Positions 24,719-33,227 of a DNA stretch of 64,000 nt are shown here, piece after piece. The stretch comes from Novosphingobium sp. PP1Y (GTDB lineage Bacteria; Pseudomonadota; Alphaproteobacteria; Sphingomonadales; Sphingomonadaceae), in NCBI RefSeq assembly GCF_000253255.1, contig NC_015580.1:62001-126000 (forward strand), in the 5' to 3' direction. The notes beneath the pieces were generated by a model. It made no database searches. It was not told the origin of the DNA and worked only from the letters and a program-made list of their open reading frames with translations. How positions within the stretch are numbered: position 1 is the first letter of the stretch; each line of letters starts with the position of its first letter. A program made the translations under genes and the position numbers.

Positions 24719-25477
24719 TCAGAATCGGAACTGTGTGCCAACATAGACGGCCTGGCTATCCTGTTTGCCGTCGGTCAGCGGCAGGAGGCGCTCCCGGTCC
24801 TGGGAATAGCGCACGCCGGCCGTGACGTTGAGGTTGTCGGTCACGCGATAGGCGCCGCCGAGATCGACTTCGCCGGCGTCGCCCGCAAAGGTTCGCGGAG
24901 CCCGGCCCGCCGCACGCTTCTCGTCGATCGAAATGCGCGGGCTGAAGCGCGAATCGGTAACGGTTGCCGAAGCACCGGGCGACAGGCTGAACTTCTGGAG
25001 ATCGGGGATTTCCGCAGGATTGCGAGTGGCCGGCGGCTGGGTGAGATTTTGTGCGAAGTTCTGGTATCCGCGTGCCACGCCGAGATTGAATCCGGTGGGC
25101 GCCATGCGCAGGCTGCCGGGTTCCTGCTCGGCCTTGGCGACCGACGAATGGTGGCGAACGATGATGGCCTTGGCGGCCTCGGGGTCGACGCGCACGGCGA
25201 CGGTCACGGCCCGGTCGGGCCGGTTGGGCGTGCCGGCCGGGGTAAAGGGGAACTGGTGGCCCTTTGCCAGCGAACGCATGGCAACGGCGCGCGAGAGGTT
25301 TTCTTCCGAGGATTCGGGATCGAGGGATTCGATGGACGGTGCGGTGAAGTTCGCGGCGCGGATGGTGGCGGTGAAAGCGAGGACAGCGCTGGGCAGGGCG
25401 AGCACGCTCACGCAGCATGCCAGCAATATGCCGGTCCTGATGCCGCCCCTGGCGGCCAGTTTGCTCCCCGAATTCAT
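24719..25477 (-). CDS. Secreted protein with beta-barrel-like C-terminus, unknown function
   Basis: A 252-residue protein with a signal peptide (about 1-34, ending near SAVLA). The first two thirds have low complexity (Pro, Ala, Ser, Asn) with a region (AVTVAVRVDPEAAKAIIVRH) I cannot assign. The last 50 residues read like amphipathic outer-membrane strands (EVDLGGAYRVTDNLNVTAGV, QAVYVGTQFRF) and end in Phe, as barrel proteins do for BAM recognition. Too short for a full barrel with its loops, so it may be a small or degenerate porin-like protein. It is the divergent neighbour of the DUF3576 lipoprotein gene. Confidence 0.7.
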   Translation of the reverse strand: MNSGSKLAARGGIRTGILLACCVSVLALPSAVLAFTATIRAANFTAPSIESLDPESSEENLSRAVAMRSLAKGHQFPFTPAGTPNRPDRAVTVAVRVDPEAAKAIIVRHHSSVAKAEQEPGSLRMAPTGFNLGVARGYQNFAQNLTQPPATRNPAEIPDLQKFSLSPGASATVTDSRFSPRISIDEKRAAGRAPRTFAGDAGEVDLGGAYRVTDNLNVTAGVRYSQDRERLLPLTDGKQDSQAVYVGTQFRF

Positions 25478-25812
25478 TACAAACTCTCGTCAGATGCCTG
25501 TTCGACCCCAATCGGTCCTGATGCGGCGCCTTGCGAAGGCAGCTTGGCTGCCGCCGGAATCGCTTCGCACATTTTCCCTGTCTAATGTCAGGGGGCCAGC
25601 TTAACACAGTCTGATCGGCGGGGGGAGACAGAAGCGATCCATGCAGTCCGTTGGCCCGCTGGGCGTTCAGGTCGCGTTTAGGCTGTCCCCGCTTAGGCCG
25701 GTCCGTCAACGCCCGCGCTCTTGCCGCAAGTGTGTTGGCAGCTATAGAGGCGTTGACGGCGGGTTTCGTGACAGCGCTTTTCGCCACCAGGATTCAGGAA
25801 TTGGGAACGACA
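25478..25812. other. Intergenic region between divergent genes (335 bp)
   Basis: This gap holds the divergent promoters for the 252-aa secreted protein and the DUF3576 lipoprotein. Both are expected to start near its middle. I see no strong consensus -35/-10 pair, no EcfG or Pho box, and no credible small gene; the frame open from 25651 only extends the lipoprotein gene upstream without a signal peptide. Confidence 0.6.
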
Positions 25813-26277
25813 ATGACAGGCAGCACCGATACCGGCCTCTTCACTGCTCGCAACATCGTCCGCATCGGGCTTTGCGCTGCGGCGGCACTCGCTCTGACGG
25901 GCTGTGGCGGCAAGAAGCAGACTGCCGCGGTGATGGCGCCCTCGCAGGTGACCACCATCGGCGTGAACAGCTACCTCTGGCGCGCCAGCCTCGATACGCT
26001 CTCGTTCATGCCGCTGCTCCAGTCGGACAGCGCGGGCGGCGTCATCGTCACCGACTGGTACACCAACCCCAAGAATCCCGGCGAGCGGATGAAGGTCACG
26101 GTGATGATTCTCGACCAGGACCTGCGCGCCGACGCGCTGCGCGTCACCGCTGCCCGCGAAGTCGCGGCCAATGGCGGCTGGGCCTCTGCGCCGGTCGAGG
26201 CTGCGACCGTGCAGAAGCTCGAAGACATCATCCTCACCCGTGCCCGCGACCTGCGTCGCAACTCGGTGGGCGGCTGA
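25813..26277 (+). CDS. Lipoprotein, DUF3576 family
   Basis: A 154-residue lipoprotein: ARNIVRIGLCAAAALALTGC with lipid-bearing Cys31. The mature domain (TIGVNSYLWRASLDTLSFMP, QSDSAGGVIVTDWYTNPKNP, GWASAPVEAATVQKLEDIIL, TRARDLRR) is the DUF3576 fold typical of alphaproteobacteria, of unknown function. It precedes leuS and lptE on one strand; the leuS-lptE-holA order with this lipoprotein is a common alphaproteobacterial layout. The start at ATG 25813 gives the signal peptide; the longer frame from 25651 does not. Confidence 0.88.
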   Translation: MTGSTDTGLFTARNIVRIGLCAAAALALTGCGGKKQTAAVMAPSQVTTIGVNSYLWRASLDTLSFMPLLQSDSAGGVIVTDWYTNPKNPGERMKVTVMILDQDLRADALRVTAAREVAANGGWASAPVEAATVQKLEDIILTRARDLRRNSVGG

Positions 26278-26288
26278 TACCCATGGAT

Positions 26289-26335
26289 TGGTGGGCCAGC
26301 CGGCCCACCACAGGTTCGCGGGTCGGCTGACCCGC
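26289..26335 (+). promoter_or_regulatory. Tandem hairpins with complementary loops in front of leuS
   Basis: Hairpin 1: TGGTGGGCC-AGCC-GGCCCACCA (26289-26310, 9 bp). Hairpin 2: GCGGGTC-GGCT-GACCCGC (26318-26335, 7 bp). Both are perfect. The loops AGCC and GGCT are reverse complements and could form a kissing pair. The second stem ends at the AGGAG ribosome site of leuS. Confidence 0.6.
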
Positions 26336-26351
26336 AGGAGACTAGACTGAC

Positions 26352-28871
26352 ATGAGTGAGCGGTTCGATCCGGCTCAGGCGGATACCCGCTGGCAGGCGG
26401 CGTGGGACGAAGCCCAGTGTTTCAAGGCGGACGACACCTCGTCCAAGCCCCGCAGCTACGTCCTTGAGATGTTCCCCTATCCCTCGGGGCGCATCCACAT
26501 CGGCCACGTGCGCAATTACACGATGGGCGACGTGCTGGCGCGCTACAAGCGCATGACCGGGCATGAAGTGCTCCACCCGATGGGCTGGGACGCCTTCGGC
26601 ATGCCGGCCGAGAACGCGGCCATGGAAAAGGGCGTGCATCCCGGCGGCTGGACGCGCGAGAACATCGCGAACATGAAGGCGCAGCTCAAGCGGCTGGGCT
26701 TCGCGCTCGACTGGAGCCGCGAAATCGCCACCTGCGAGCCGGAATACTACGGCCACGAGCAGGCGCTGTTCCTCGACCTGTACGAACACGGCCTCGTCTA
26801 CCGCAAGGAATCGGCGGTGAACTGGGACCCGGTCGACCAGACGGTGCTGGCCAACGAGCAGGTCATCGACGGGCGCGGCTGGCGCTCGGGTGCACTGGTC
26901 GAGAAGCGCAAGCTCAACCAGTGGTTCCTCAAGATCACTGACTTTGCCGACGAACTGCTCGAAGGCCTCTCCAGCCTCGACAAGTGGCCGGAAAAAGTCC
27001 GCACGATGCAGGAAAACTGGATCGGCAAGAGCCAGGGCCTGCAGTTCCGCTTCGACCTCTCGGACGGTGGCACGGTCGAAGTCTACTCGACCCGCCCCGA
27101 TACGATCTTCGGTGCCAGTTTCGTAGCCGTCGCCGCCGATCACCCGATCGCGCAGGGCGTGGCCGCGGGGAACCCGGAGGTTCAGGACTTCATCGCGCTG
27201 TGCAAGCAGGGCGGGACGACCGCGGCCGAGCTGGAAACCGCCGAGAAGCTGGGCTTCGATACCGGCATCACGGCAAGGCACCCGTTCACCGGCGCCGCGC
27301 TTCCGGTCTTCATCGCCAACTTCGTGCTGATGGACTACGGCACCGGCGCGGTCATGGCCGTTCCGGGACACGACCAGCGCGACTTCGAGTTCGCGACCAA
27401 GTACGCACTGCCGATCCCGCGCGTCGTCGCGGCAAGCCTGGAAGAGGCCGACAAGCCCTTCGACGGCGAGGCCGAGAGCGGTGACGGCGTCATCGTCAAT
27501 TCCGACTTCCTCGACGGGATGAGCGTTGCCGAGGCGAAGGCGGACGTTATCTCCCGTGCCGAAAGCGGCGGCTGGGGCGAAGGCAAGACGGTCTGGCGCC
27601 TGCGCGACTGGGGCGTTTCGCGCCAGCGCTATTGGGGCACGCCGATCCCGTTCATCCACTGCGAAGTCTGCGGCGTCGTGCCGGTGCCCAAGAAGCACCT
27701 GCCGGTGACCCTGCCCGAGGACGTCGACTTCTCGACCCCGGGCAATCCGCTGGTCCGCCATCCGACCTGGAAGCATGTGGATTGTCCGCAGTGCGGCAAG
27801 CCTGCCCGGCGCGAGACCGATACCCTCGACACTTTCGTCGACAGCTCGTGGTACTTCCTGCGCTTCGCCAGCCAGCCCGGCGACAGGCCGTTCGATCCGG
27901 CGAAGATTGCGCAGTGGCTGCCGGTCGAGCAGTACATCGGCGGCATCGAGCACGCGATCCTGCACTTGCTCTATGCTCGTTTCTGGACCCGCGCACTTGC
28001 CCGCATCGGCAAGGTCGAGGTGAAGGAGCCCTTCGCCAGCCTGTTCACGCAGGGCATGGTCACGCACGAGACCTACGAGCGCAGGAATCCCGAGAACGGC
28101 CAGCCGATCTATTTTGCGCCGGGCGACGTCGAACGCACGGCCGAGGGGGCAACGCTCAAGGCCGATGGCGCGCCGGTCGAGATCGGCCGCGTCATCAAGA
28201 TGTCGAAGTCCAAGAAGAACGTCGTCGATCCCGACGAGATCGTCGCGACTTACGGCGCCGATGCGATCCGCTGGTTCATGCTGTCCGACAGCCCGCCCGA
28301 GCGCGACCTGCCCTGGTCGGAAGCGGGTATCGAGGGCTGCGCGCGCTTCGTGCAGCGCCTGTGGCGTCTGTTCGGCCAGTACGACGCCTCGGCCGAGGGC
28401 GAGGACAAGGCGGTCGACCGCAAGGCGCACCAGACTGTCGCCGCCGTGGCCCAGGACATCGAATCGCTCGGCTTCAACAAGGCCGTCGCGCGCATCTACG
28501 AACTGACCGGCGTGATCGAGAAGGCAAAGCCATCGGCCAGCCGTTCGGAAGCGATCCGCAAGGTCCTGCTGCTCGTGGCGCCGATGATGCCGCACCTCGC
28601 CGAAGAGGCTTTCGCCACCTTCGGTCAGGGCCTTGTGGCTGAGGCCGGCTGGCCCGAAGTCGATCCGGCGCTGCTGGTCGAGGACGAAGTGACCGTCGCG
28701 ATCCAGGTGAAGGGCAAGCTGCGCGACACCATCACCGTGGCCAAGGGCACGGCGAAGGAAGAACTCGAGGCGCTTGCTCTCGCCAGCGAGAAAGTGCAGC
28801 GTGCGCTCGATGGTGCCGAGGTGAGGAAAGTGATCGTCGTGCCCGACCGACTGGTGAACCTCGTCGCGTGA
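26352..28871 (+). CDS. leuS: Leucyl-tRNA synthetase
   Basis: An 839-residue class I synthetase that charges tRNA-Leu. HIGH motif in SGRIHIGHVRNYTMGD, KMSKS in IKMSKSKKNVVDPDE, editing domain between, and a zinc site (CEVCGVV and CPQCGKPA). The C-terminal KVIVVPDRLVNLV is typical. Start ATG 26352 after AGGAG. The stop overlaps the lptE start (GTGA), so leuS, lptE and holA are one operon, a common alphaproteobacterial grouping. Confidence 0.97.
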   Translation: MSERFDPAQADTRWQAAWDEAQCFKADDTSSKPRSYVLEMFPYPSGRIHIGHVRNYTMGDVLARYKRMTGHEVLHPMGWDAFGMPAENAAMEKGVHPGGWTRENIANMKAQLKRLGFALDWSREIATCEPEYYGHEQALFLDLYEHGLVYRKESAVNWDPVDQTVLANEQVIDGRGWRSGALVEKRKLNQWFLKITDFADELLEGLSSLDKWPEKVRTMQENWIGKSQGLQFRFDLSDGGTVEVYSTRPDTIFGASFVAVAADHPIAQGVAAGNPEVQDFIALCKQGGTTAAELETAEKLGFDTGITARHPFTGAALPVFIANFVLMDYGTGAVMAVPGHDQRDFEFATKYALPIPRVVAASLEEADKPFDGEAESGDGVIVNSDFLDGMSVAEAKADVISRAESGGWGEGKTVWRLRDWGVSRQRYWGTPIPFIHCEVCGVVPVPKKHLPVTLPEDVDFSTPGNPLVRHPTWKHVDCPQCGKPARRETDTLDTFVDSSWYFLRFASQPGDRPFDPAKIAQWLPVEQYIGGIEHAILHLLYARFWTRALARIGKVEVKEPFASLFTQGMVTHETYERRNPENGQPIYFAPGDVERTAEGATLKADGAPVEIGRVIKMSKSKKNVVDPDEIVATYGADAIRWFMLSDSPPERDLPWSEAGIEGCARFVQRLWRLFGQYDASAEGEDKAVDRKAHQTVAAVAQDIESLGFNKAVARIYELTGVIEKAKPSASRSEAIRKVLLLVAPMMPHLAEEAFATFGQGLVAEAGWPEVDPALLVEDEVTVAIQVKGKLRDTITVAKGTAKEELEALALASEKVQRALDGAEVRKVIVVPDRLVNLVA

Positions 28872-29365
28872 AACGCGCCCTGGCCCTGTTCGGAGCACTG
28901 ATGCTCGCCGGCTGCGGGTTGCAGCCGATGTACGCCGGTGGCGGCAGCGGCGCCGTGGCGCGCGGCCTGTCCGACATCCAGGTGGCCGCGATAGAAGGGC
29001 GCGCGGGCTGGCTCGTGCGCAATGCTCTGGTCGATCAGTTGGGCAAGGGGCAGGCCGGCTCGACGCCGCGCTATCGCCTCGATGTCCGGCTCGATGACAA
29101 GCTGGAGGGCTTCGCGCTCTTGTCCGACGACACCGTCGGCCGTGAACGCCGTACGCTGCGGGCCCGCTATCAGCTCGTCGACCTGAACAGCGACGAGATC
29201 GTCCTCGACGCCTCCGCCGGTTCGGACGCAGGCATCGACGTGGTCTCCTCGGACTATGCGACGATCGCGGCCGAACAGGCAGCGCTGGAGAACCTCGCCA
29301 AGGACGTCGCCAACCGAATTGTCACCAATGTCGCGCTGCGTCTGCGCGGCGATACGAGCCAGTGA
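28868..29365 (+). CDS. lptE: LPS-assembly lipoprotein LptE
   Basis: A 165-residue outer-membrane lipoprotein with LMLAGCGLQPMYAGG (lipid-bearing Cys16). LptE forms the plug of LptD and carries lipopolysaccharide to the cell surface. The start is GTG at 28868, overlapping the leuS stop by four bases. LptA and LptC of the same transport route lie at 32-33 kb in the window; LptD is not present. Confidence 0.88.
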   Translation: MKRALALFGALMLAGCGLQPMYAGGGSGAVARGLSDIQVAAIEGRAGWLVRNALVDQLGKGQAGSTPRYRLDVRLDDKLEGFALLSDDTVGRERRTLRARYQLVDLNSDEIVLDASAGSDAGIDVVSSDYATIAAEQAALENLAKDVANRIVTNVALRLRGDTSQ

Positions 29366-30405
29366 AGGCAACGCAGAAAGACTTCGCCGGGATCGCTTCA
29401 CGCGCGGCTCGCGATGTGCGCGTTGCCTTTTTCTGCGGCCCGGACGAATCCGGCGCGCTGGACGCTGCGCACAAGCTGGTCTCTTTGCTGGCGGATCCGG
29501 GCGAGCGGATCGAGTTGCCCGGCGCGGAACTGCGCAGGGACCCGGTGCGCCTGGGTGACGAGGCCCGCTCCAATTCGCTGTTCGGTGGAACCCGCCACAT
29601 CTGGGTGCGAGCGCAGGGCGACGAGGCCCATGACGCGGTGCGCAACCTGATCGAGGACGATGTCGAGTCCTGCCCGGTCGTGATTGTCGCCACCGGGGCG
29701 ACCGACAAGTCGCGCACCGCGAAGCTGCTGATCAACCGCGACGATGCCCTCGTGGCGATGTTCTATCCGCCCGATCTCGGCGCCGTGACCGGCGCTGTGC
29801 GCACGATGGCCAATGGCGCCGGCCTCAAGATGGGCGGTGAACTGGCCGAGCGCATCGCCCGCGGCGCTGGTCTCGACAGCCGGATTGCCCGCTCCGAAGT
29901 GGAGAAGCTGGCACTCTATCTCGATGCTTCGCCGGAGACGCCGCGACCGGTCTCGGCCGCCGATCTCGACGCCGTGGGCGCACAGACCGAGGACGACGAT
30001 TTCTCGCCCCTGGTCGATACCGTGCTCGGTGGGCGCCGTAACGCAGTTGCAAGCGAACTGAAGCGGATCCGCGAACTTGGGATGAACCCGGTCGGCCTGC
30101 TGCTTGCCTTCGAGCGTCGGACGGCGCAGCTGGCCGCGCTGAACGCGAAGCTGGGCCGCGGCGGCGACGTTGCCGGGCTCCTCAAGGCCGAAGCGGGCGC
30201 GCGTCGTATCTTCTGGAAAGATCAGCCCGCGCTCAACGAACAATTGCGCATCTGGCGTGGTCCGCGAATCGAACGCCTCACCGCGAAGCTTGTTGCAATG
30301 CACCAGTCGTTGCTGGCGAATAGCCAGGATGCGGAACTCCTCCTGGCTGAAGGACTGCTCGAAATAGCCAGAACCGCCTGTCTGACGGTGAAGCAGCGGA
30401 TATAG
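29362..30405 (+). CDS. holA: DNA polymerase III delta subunit
   Basis: A 347-residue clamp-loader subunit that opens the sliding clamp. It shows the N-terminal RVAFFCGPDESGALDAAH segment, a DARTTD-like central block (VIVATGATDKSRTAKLLIN), and the helical C-terminal domain (LGMNPVGLLLAFERRTAQLA, GPRIERLTAKLVAMHQ). The start is GTG at 29362, overlapping the lptE stop. Recognised by these motifs and by its usual place after leuS-lptE. Confidence 0.9.
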   Translation: MKATQKDFAGIASRAARDVRVAFFCGPDESGALDAAHKLVSLLADPGERIELPGAELRRDPVRLGDEARSNSLFGGTRHIWVRAQGDEAHDAVRNLIEDDVESCPVVIVATGATDKSRTAKLLINRDDALVAMFYPPDLGAVTGAVRTMANGAGLKMGGELAERIARGAGLDSRIARSEVEKLALYLDASPETPRPVSAADLDAVGAQTEDDDFSPLVDTVLGGRRNAVASELKRIRELGMNPVGLLLAFERRTAQLAALNAKLGRGGDVAGLLKAEAGARRIFWKDQPALNEQLRIWRGPRIERLTAKLVAMHQSLLANSQDAELLLAEGLLEIARTACLTVKQRI

Positions 30406-30559
30406 GGAACGTTTTGACTTAATCCGCTTTTCCAATTGCACGCCGCGTTTTTAAGCTTCAATATCTTCTGCAGTGCAGCATCGCATCGACCGCAATCGAT
30501 GCCAGCGATCTGTGAGGAAAGCAGGCATTGTGCAGTTGGATTCGAGGAGTGCGGAACCA

Positions 30560-31957
30560 ATGAATGCGCCGTTCACGACGGGCGAGTTCATTAAAGGGCA
30601 GGAATTCGACGAGCTCCTCGTCGCGCCCTCGCTCGTCCGACGCAGACTCCAGTGTTACCTTGCTCTTCTCATCAGCGATGTCGTCGCAGTCTTTCTGGGT
30701 TTTGCTGTCGCCGGCCAATTGTACATGGCCACGAAGGGCTTGGAGGACTCCTTCCTCTACGGGTCCCTGATCTTCCCGATTTTCCTGACGATTGCTTTCT
30801 ACAACGGCGCCTATTCAATCGATGCGCTCCGCTCCGGCTGGTCCGGGATCATGCGGGCAGAGCTGGCATTCGTCATTGCCGTGGCCGTTGTCGTCTTCGT
30901 GCAGTTTCTGACAAGTTCGAGCGCCGATTTCTCCCGCGTGACATTCAACGGCGGGGCCATTCTGGCCATGGCGCTGATTGCGTGGCTGCGTCTGCAGATG
31001 CGCAGTTTCGTGGCGTGGCGATGCGGTGGCAGCGTTATCAACGAACTGATTATCGACGATGGCGGGCCGCAGGTGCAGATCCGCAATGCCATCCGCATTT
31101 CCGCAGCGGCCATGGGCTTGCGCCCCAATCTCAACGACCCGGACGATCTCGATCGTGTCGGTCTGGTCCTGCGCAACATCGATCGGGTTGTCGTCAGCTG
31201 TCCGTCCGATCGTCGCCTCGATTGGGCGATGATCCTCAAGGGTGCCAACGTCGAAGGCGAAGTACTGGACGATCAGGTTGCCAGGCTGGGCGCGCAGGGC
31301 GCCCGCACGATCGGCAATCACGGTCTGCTGATGGTTTCCGCGGGACCGCTCGGCCTGCGCCAGCGCGCGATCAAGCGCATCTTCGACATGGCCTTCGCCG
31401 GCTCGGCGATCCTCGTGCTTTCGCCATTGCTGATCGTTGTCGCATTGGCGATCAAGCTGCAGGACGGTGGCCCGGTCCTGTTCATCCAGAAGCGCATGGG
31501 ACGCGGCAACTGCTTCTTCAACATGTACAAGTTCCGCAGCATGACGACGGCGCTGTGCGACAGCGACGGCAATGTCTCGGCCTCCAAGGACGACAAGAGG
31601 ATCACTCCGGTCGGCAAGTTCATCCGTTCGACCAGCCTCGACGAGCTGCCGCAGCTCTTCAACGTCCTGCTCGGCGACATGAGCCTTGTCGGACCCCGCC
31701 CGCACGCCACCGGCTCGCTGGCGGGGCAGAAGCTCTTCTGGGAAGTGGACCGCCGTTACTGGCAGCGGCACAGCCTGAAGCCGGGCCTCAGCGGCCTGGC
31801 CCAGGTGCGCGGCTTTCGCGGTGCCACCGATCACGAGGGCGACCTCGTGAAGCGCCTGCAGTCCGATCTTGAGTATCTCGAGGGCTGGACCATCGGCCGC
31901 GACATCAAGATTCTGTTCCTGACCTTGCGCGTTCTGGTCCACGACCGCGCGTTCTGA
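30560..31957 (+). CDS. Sugar transferase (undecaprenyl-phosphate sugar phosphotransferase family)
   Basis: A 465-residue membrane enzyme. N-terminal membrane segments (about 35-175), a soluble central part, and the C-terminal bacterial sugar transferase domain from about 295: KRIFDMAFAGSAILVLSPLL, GPVLFIQKRMGRGNCFFNMY, KFRSM, DELPQLFNVLLGDMSLVGPRPH and KPGLSGLAQVRGFRG. This family starts repeat units of exopolysaccharide or O-antigen by moving a sugar phosphate onto undecaprenyl phosphate. Start ATG 30560 after GAGGAG. No other polysaccharide genes adjoin it, so it may serve the exosortase A-associated genes near 44 kb or an unlinked locus. The sugar donor is not known. Confidence 0.9.
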   Translation: MNAPFTTGEFIKGQEFDELLVAPSLVRRRLQCYLALLISDVVAVFLGFAVAGQLYMATKGLEDSFLYGSLIFPIFLTIAFYNGAYSIDALRSGWSGIMRAELAFVIAVAVVVFVQFLTSSSADFSRVTFNGGAILAMALIAWLRLQMRSFVAWRCGGSVINELIIDDGGPQVQIRNAIRISAAAMGLRPNLNDPDDLDRVGLVLRNIDRVVVSCPSDRRLDWAMILKGANVEGEVLDDQVARLGAQGARTIGNHGLLMVSAGPLGLRQRAIKRIFDMAFAGSAILVLSPLLIVVALAIKLQDGGPVLFIQKRMGRGNCFFNMYKFRSMTTALCDSDGNVSASKDDKRITPVGKFIRSTSLDELPQLFNVLLGDMSLVGPRPHATGSLAGQKLFWEVDRRYWQRHSLKPGLSGLAQVRGFRGATDHEGDLVKRLQSDLEYLEGWTIGRDIKILFLTLRVLVHDRAF

Positions 31958-32025
31958 GCGCGAAGGACGAAGCCTCGGTCTATCGATCGTTGCCCAGGCG
32001 TCAATTGCGCTGAACGATGACGTCA

Positions 32026-32042
32026 GGGGCCAGTGTGGCCCC
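32026..32042. terminator. Hairpin between the sugar transferase gene and lptA
   Basis: GGGGCC-AGTGT-GGCCCC, a perfect 6-bp stem lying in the 92-base gap between two convergent genes. No T run follows, so its role is inferred. Confidence 0.45.
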
Positions 32043-32049
32043 GCATCCG

Positions 32050-32577
32050 TCAGTTTTGCTTGGGAACGCTGAAAGTGCCCGAGACGCGGCCACCCGAAGC
32101 CGAGGATACCCCGCTCTTCAGGTCGATGACGAAACGCCCGCCGCGCAGGGTGTCGGAATCGCGCTTGAGCGAGGCATTACCGATCATCGTGATGATGCGC
32201 TTGTTGAAGTCGTAGATCGCGGTATCGCCGGTCGCCACTTCGTTGCCGCGGGTGACGGTCACCCCGCCGCTGGCCGTGATCCGCTGCAGCTTGAGCTCAT
32301 CGGCATTGGTGAAATTGACGATGGTGCGCGCGGCGCGCAGGCGCAGGTCGGTCTGCTTGATATCGACATTGCCGGTCAGCACGACGCGGTTCTGCTTGTC
32401 CTGCAGCTCGATGCGGTCGGCGGCATAGTCGACCGGCGCATTGGTATCGTGGCCGGGGAAGACTTGCGCGCCAAGCTGCTGCGTCGCGATCAGGCTGGCG
32501 CCGGCCAGCAGCGGCAGGGCGACGGCGACGCGCATTGCGGCACGGGAGGTGAAAGGGCGCGGGCTGCGACGGGTCAT
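32050..32577 (-). CDS. lptA: Lipopolysaccharide transport periplasmic protein LptA
   Basis: A 175-residue periplasmic protein, signal peptide about 14-38 (LPLLAGASLIATQQLGAQ). It has the OstA/LptA beta-jellyroll strands: RIELQDKQNRVVLTGNVDIK, RTIVNFTNADELKLQRITAS, GGVTVTRGNEVATGDTAIYD, GNASLKRDSDTLRGGRFVID. It bridges the periplasm, carrying LPS from LptC to LptD. Start ATG 32577 overlaps the lptC stop (ATGA). The usual partner lptB is not next to it. Confidence 0.9.
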   Translation of the reverse strand: MTRRSPRPFTSRAAMRVAVALPLLAGASLIATQQLGAQVFPGHDTNAPVDYAADRIELQDKQNRVVLTGNVDIKQTDLRLRAARTIVNFTNADELKLQRITASGGVTVTRGNEVATGDTAIYDFNKRIITMIGNASLKRDSDTLRGGRFVIDLKSGVSSASGGRVSGTFSVPKQN

Positions 32578-33221
32578 TGCGGTATCCTAAGCTTGCCGGG
32601 CGTCATGCGCAGCCGGGCATTGCCTTCAAGCGTGACTGTTCGTTCGTTGAAATCGGCCTTCATGGTCTGCGCCGCGAAAGTGCCGGTGGGCACTTTGCCT
32701 TCGACGCCGCCCGTGCCGACGGCCTTGCGGTCCTTGACGTCGATGGCGACGTTGTTCGTCACCATGCGATAGCCGTCCGCAGCCGCGAAATTCACCGGCC
32801 CGTCAACCTTGATCGTTTCGGTATCGTAATTGTACGCACCGCGTGGCGCGTCGATCTTGGCGGGGCCGTCGTTGAGATTGAGCTGCGCCACCAGGTCCAG
32901 CATCTGCACCACCGGCAAGCTCGCGGACTTCTGCACCGCGCTTCCGGCCGTGACGACGAAGGCCCGGCCGCGATCGTCGAGGCCGCGATAGGCCGCATCG
33001 GCCACGCGGATGCGTTCCTTTGTCACGGCCACCTTGTTGCGGTCGAGCAGGAAGCTGATCTCGCCGCGCGGCGACAGGGGCATGAGAATCATGATGGCGG
33101 CAACCACGCCTATCCCTGCCGGCAGGGCCTTGGCGAGGAAGGCGACAAGCCGGTCATGCGAACCGCCCGGCGCAGCGAAGTGCCGGCGTCGGTTGCGGAT
33201 CTGGGTGGCCTCGACCGACAT
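32574..33221 (-). CDS. lptC: LPS export ABC transporter periplasmic protein LptC
   Basis: A 215-residue inner-membrane protein: membrane helix about 33-50 (LPAGIGVVAAIMILMPLSPR), then a periplasmic jellyroll that repeats the LptA pattern (YRGLDDRGRAFVVTAGSA, GAYNYDTETIKVDGPVNFAA, MKADFNERTVTLEGNARLRM). LptC links the LptBFG transporter to LptA. It lies directly after RNase D and overlaps lptA by four bases; lptF and lptG are not in the window. Confidence 0.87.
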   Translation of the reverse strand: MSVEATQIRNRRRHFAAPGGSHDRLVAFLAKALPAGIGVVAAIMILMPLSPRGEISFLLDRNKVAVTKERIRVADAAYRGLDDRGRAFVVTAGSAVQKSASLPVVQMLDLVAQLNLNDGPAKIDAPRGAYNYDTETIKVDGPVNFAAADGYRMVTNNVAIDVKDRKAVGTGGVEGKVPTGTFAAQTMKADFNERTVTLEGNARLRMTPGKLRIPQ

Positions 33222-33227
33222 GGTCGA

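Noticed and set aside
26278..26351. T-box or leucine attenuator before leuS
   Set aside because: No T-box sequence and no Leu-rich leader peptide can be seen; only the two hairpins are supported.
25971..28898. 975-codon open frame on the minus strand
   Set aside because: Antisense of leuS, which has HIGH, KMSKS and zinc motifs. The translation has no recognisable domain.
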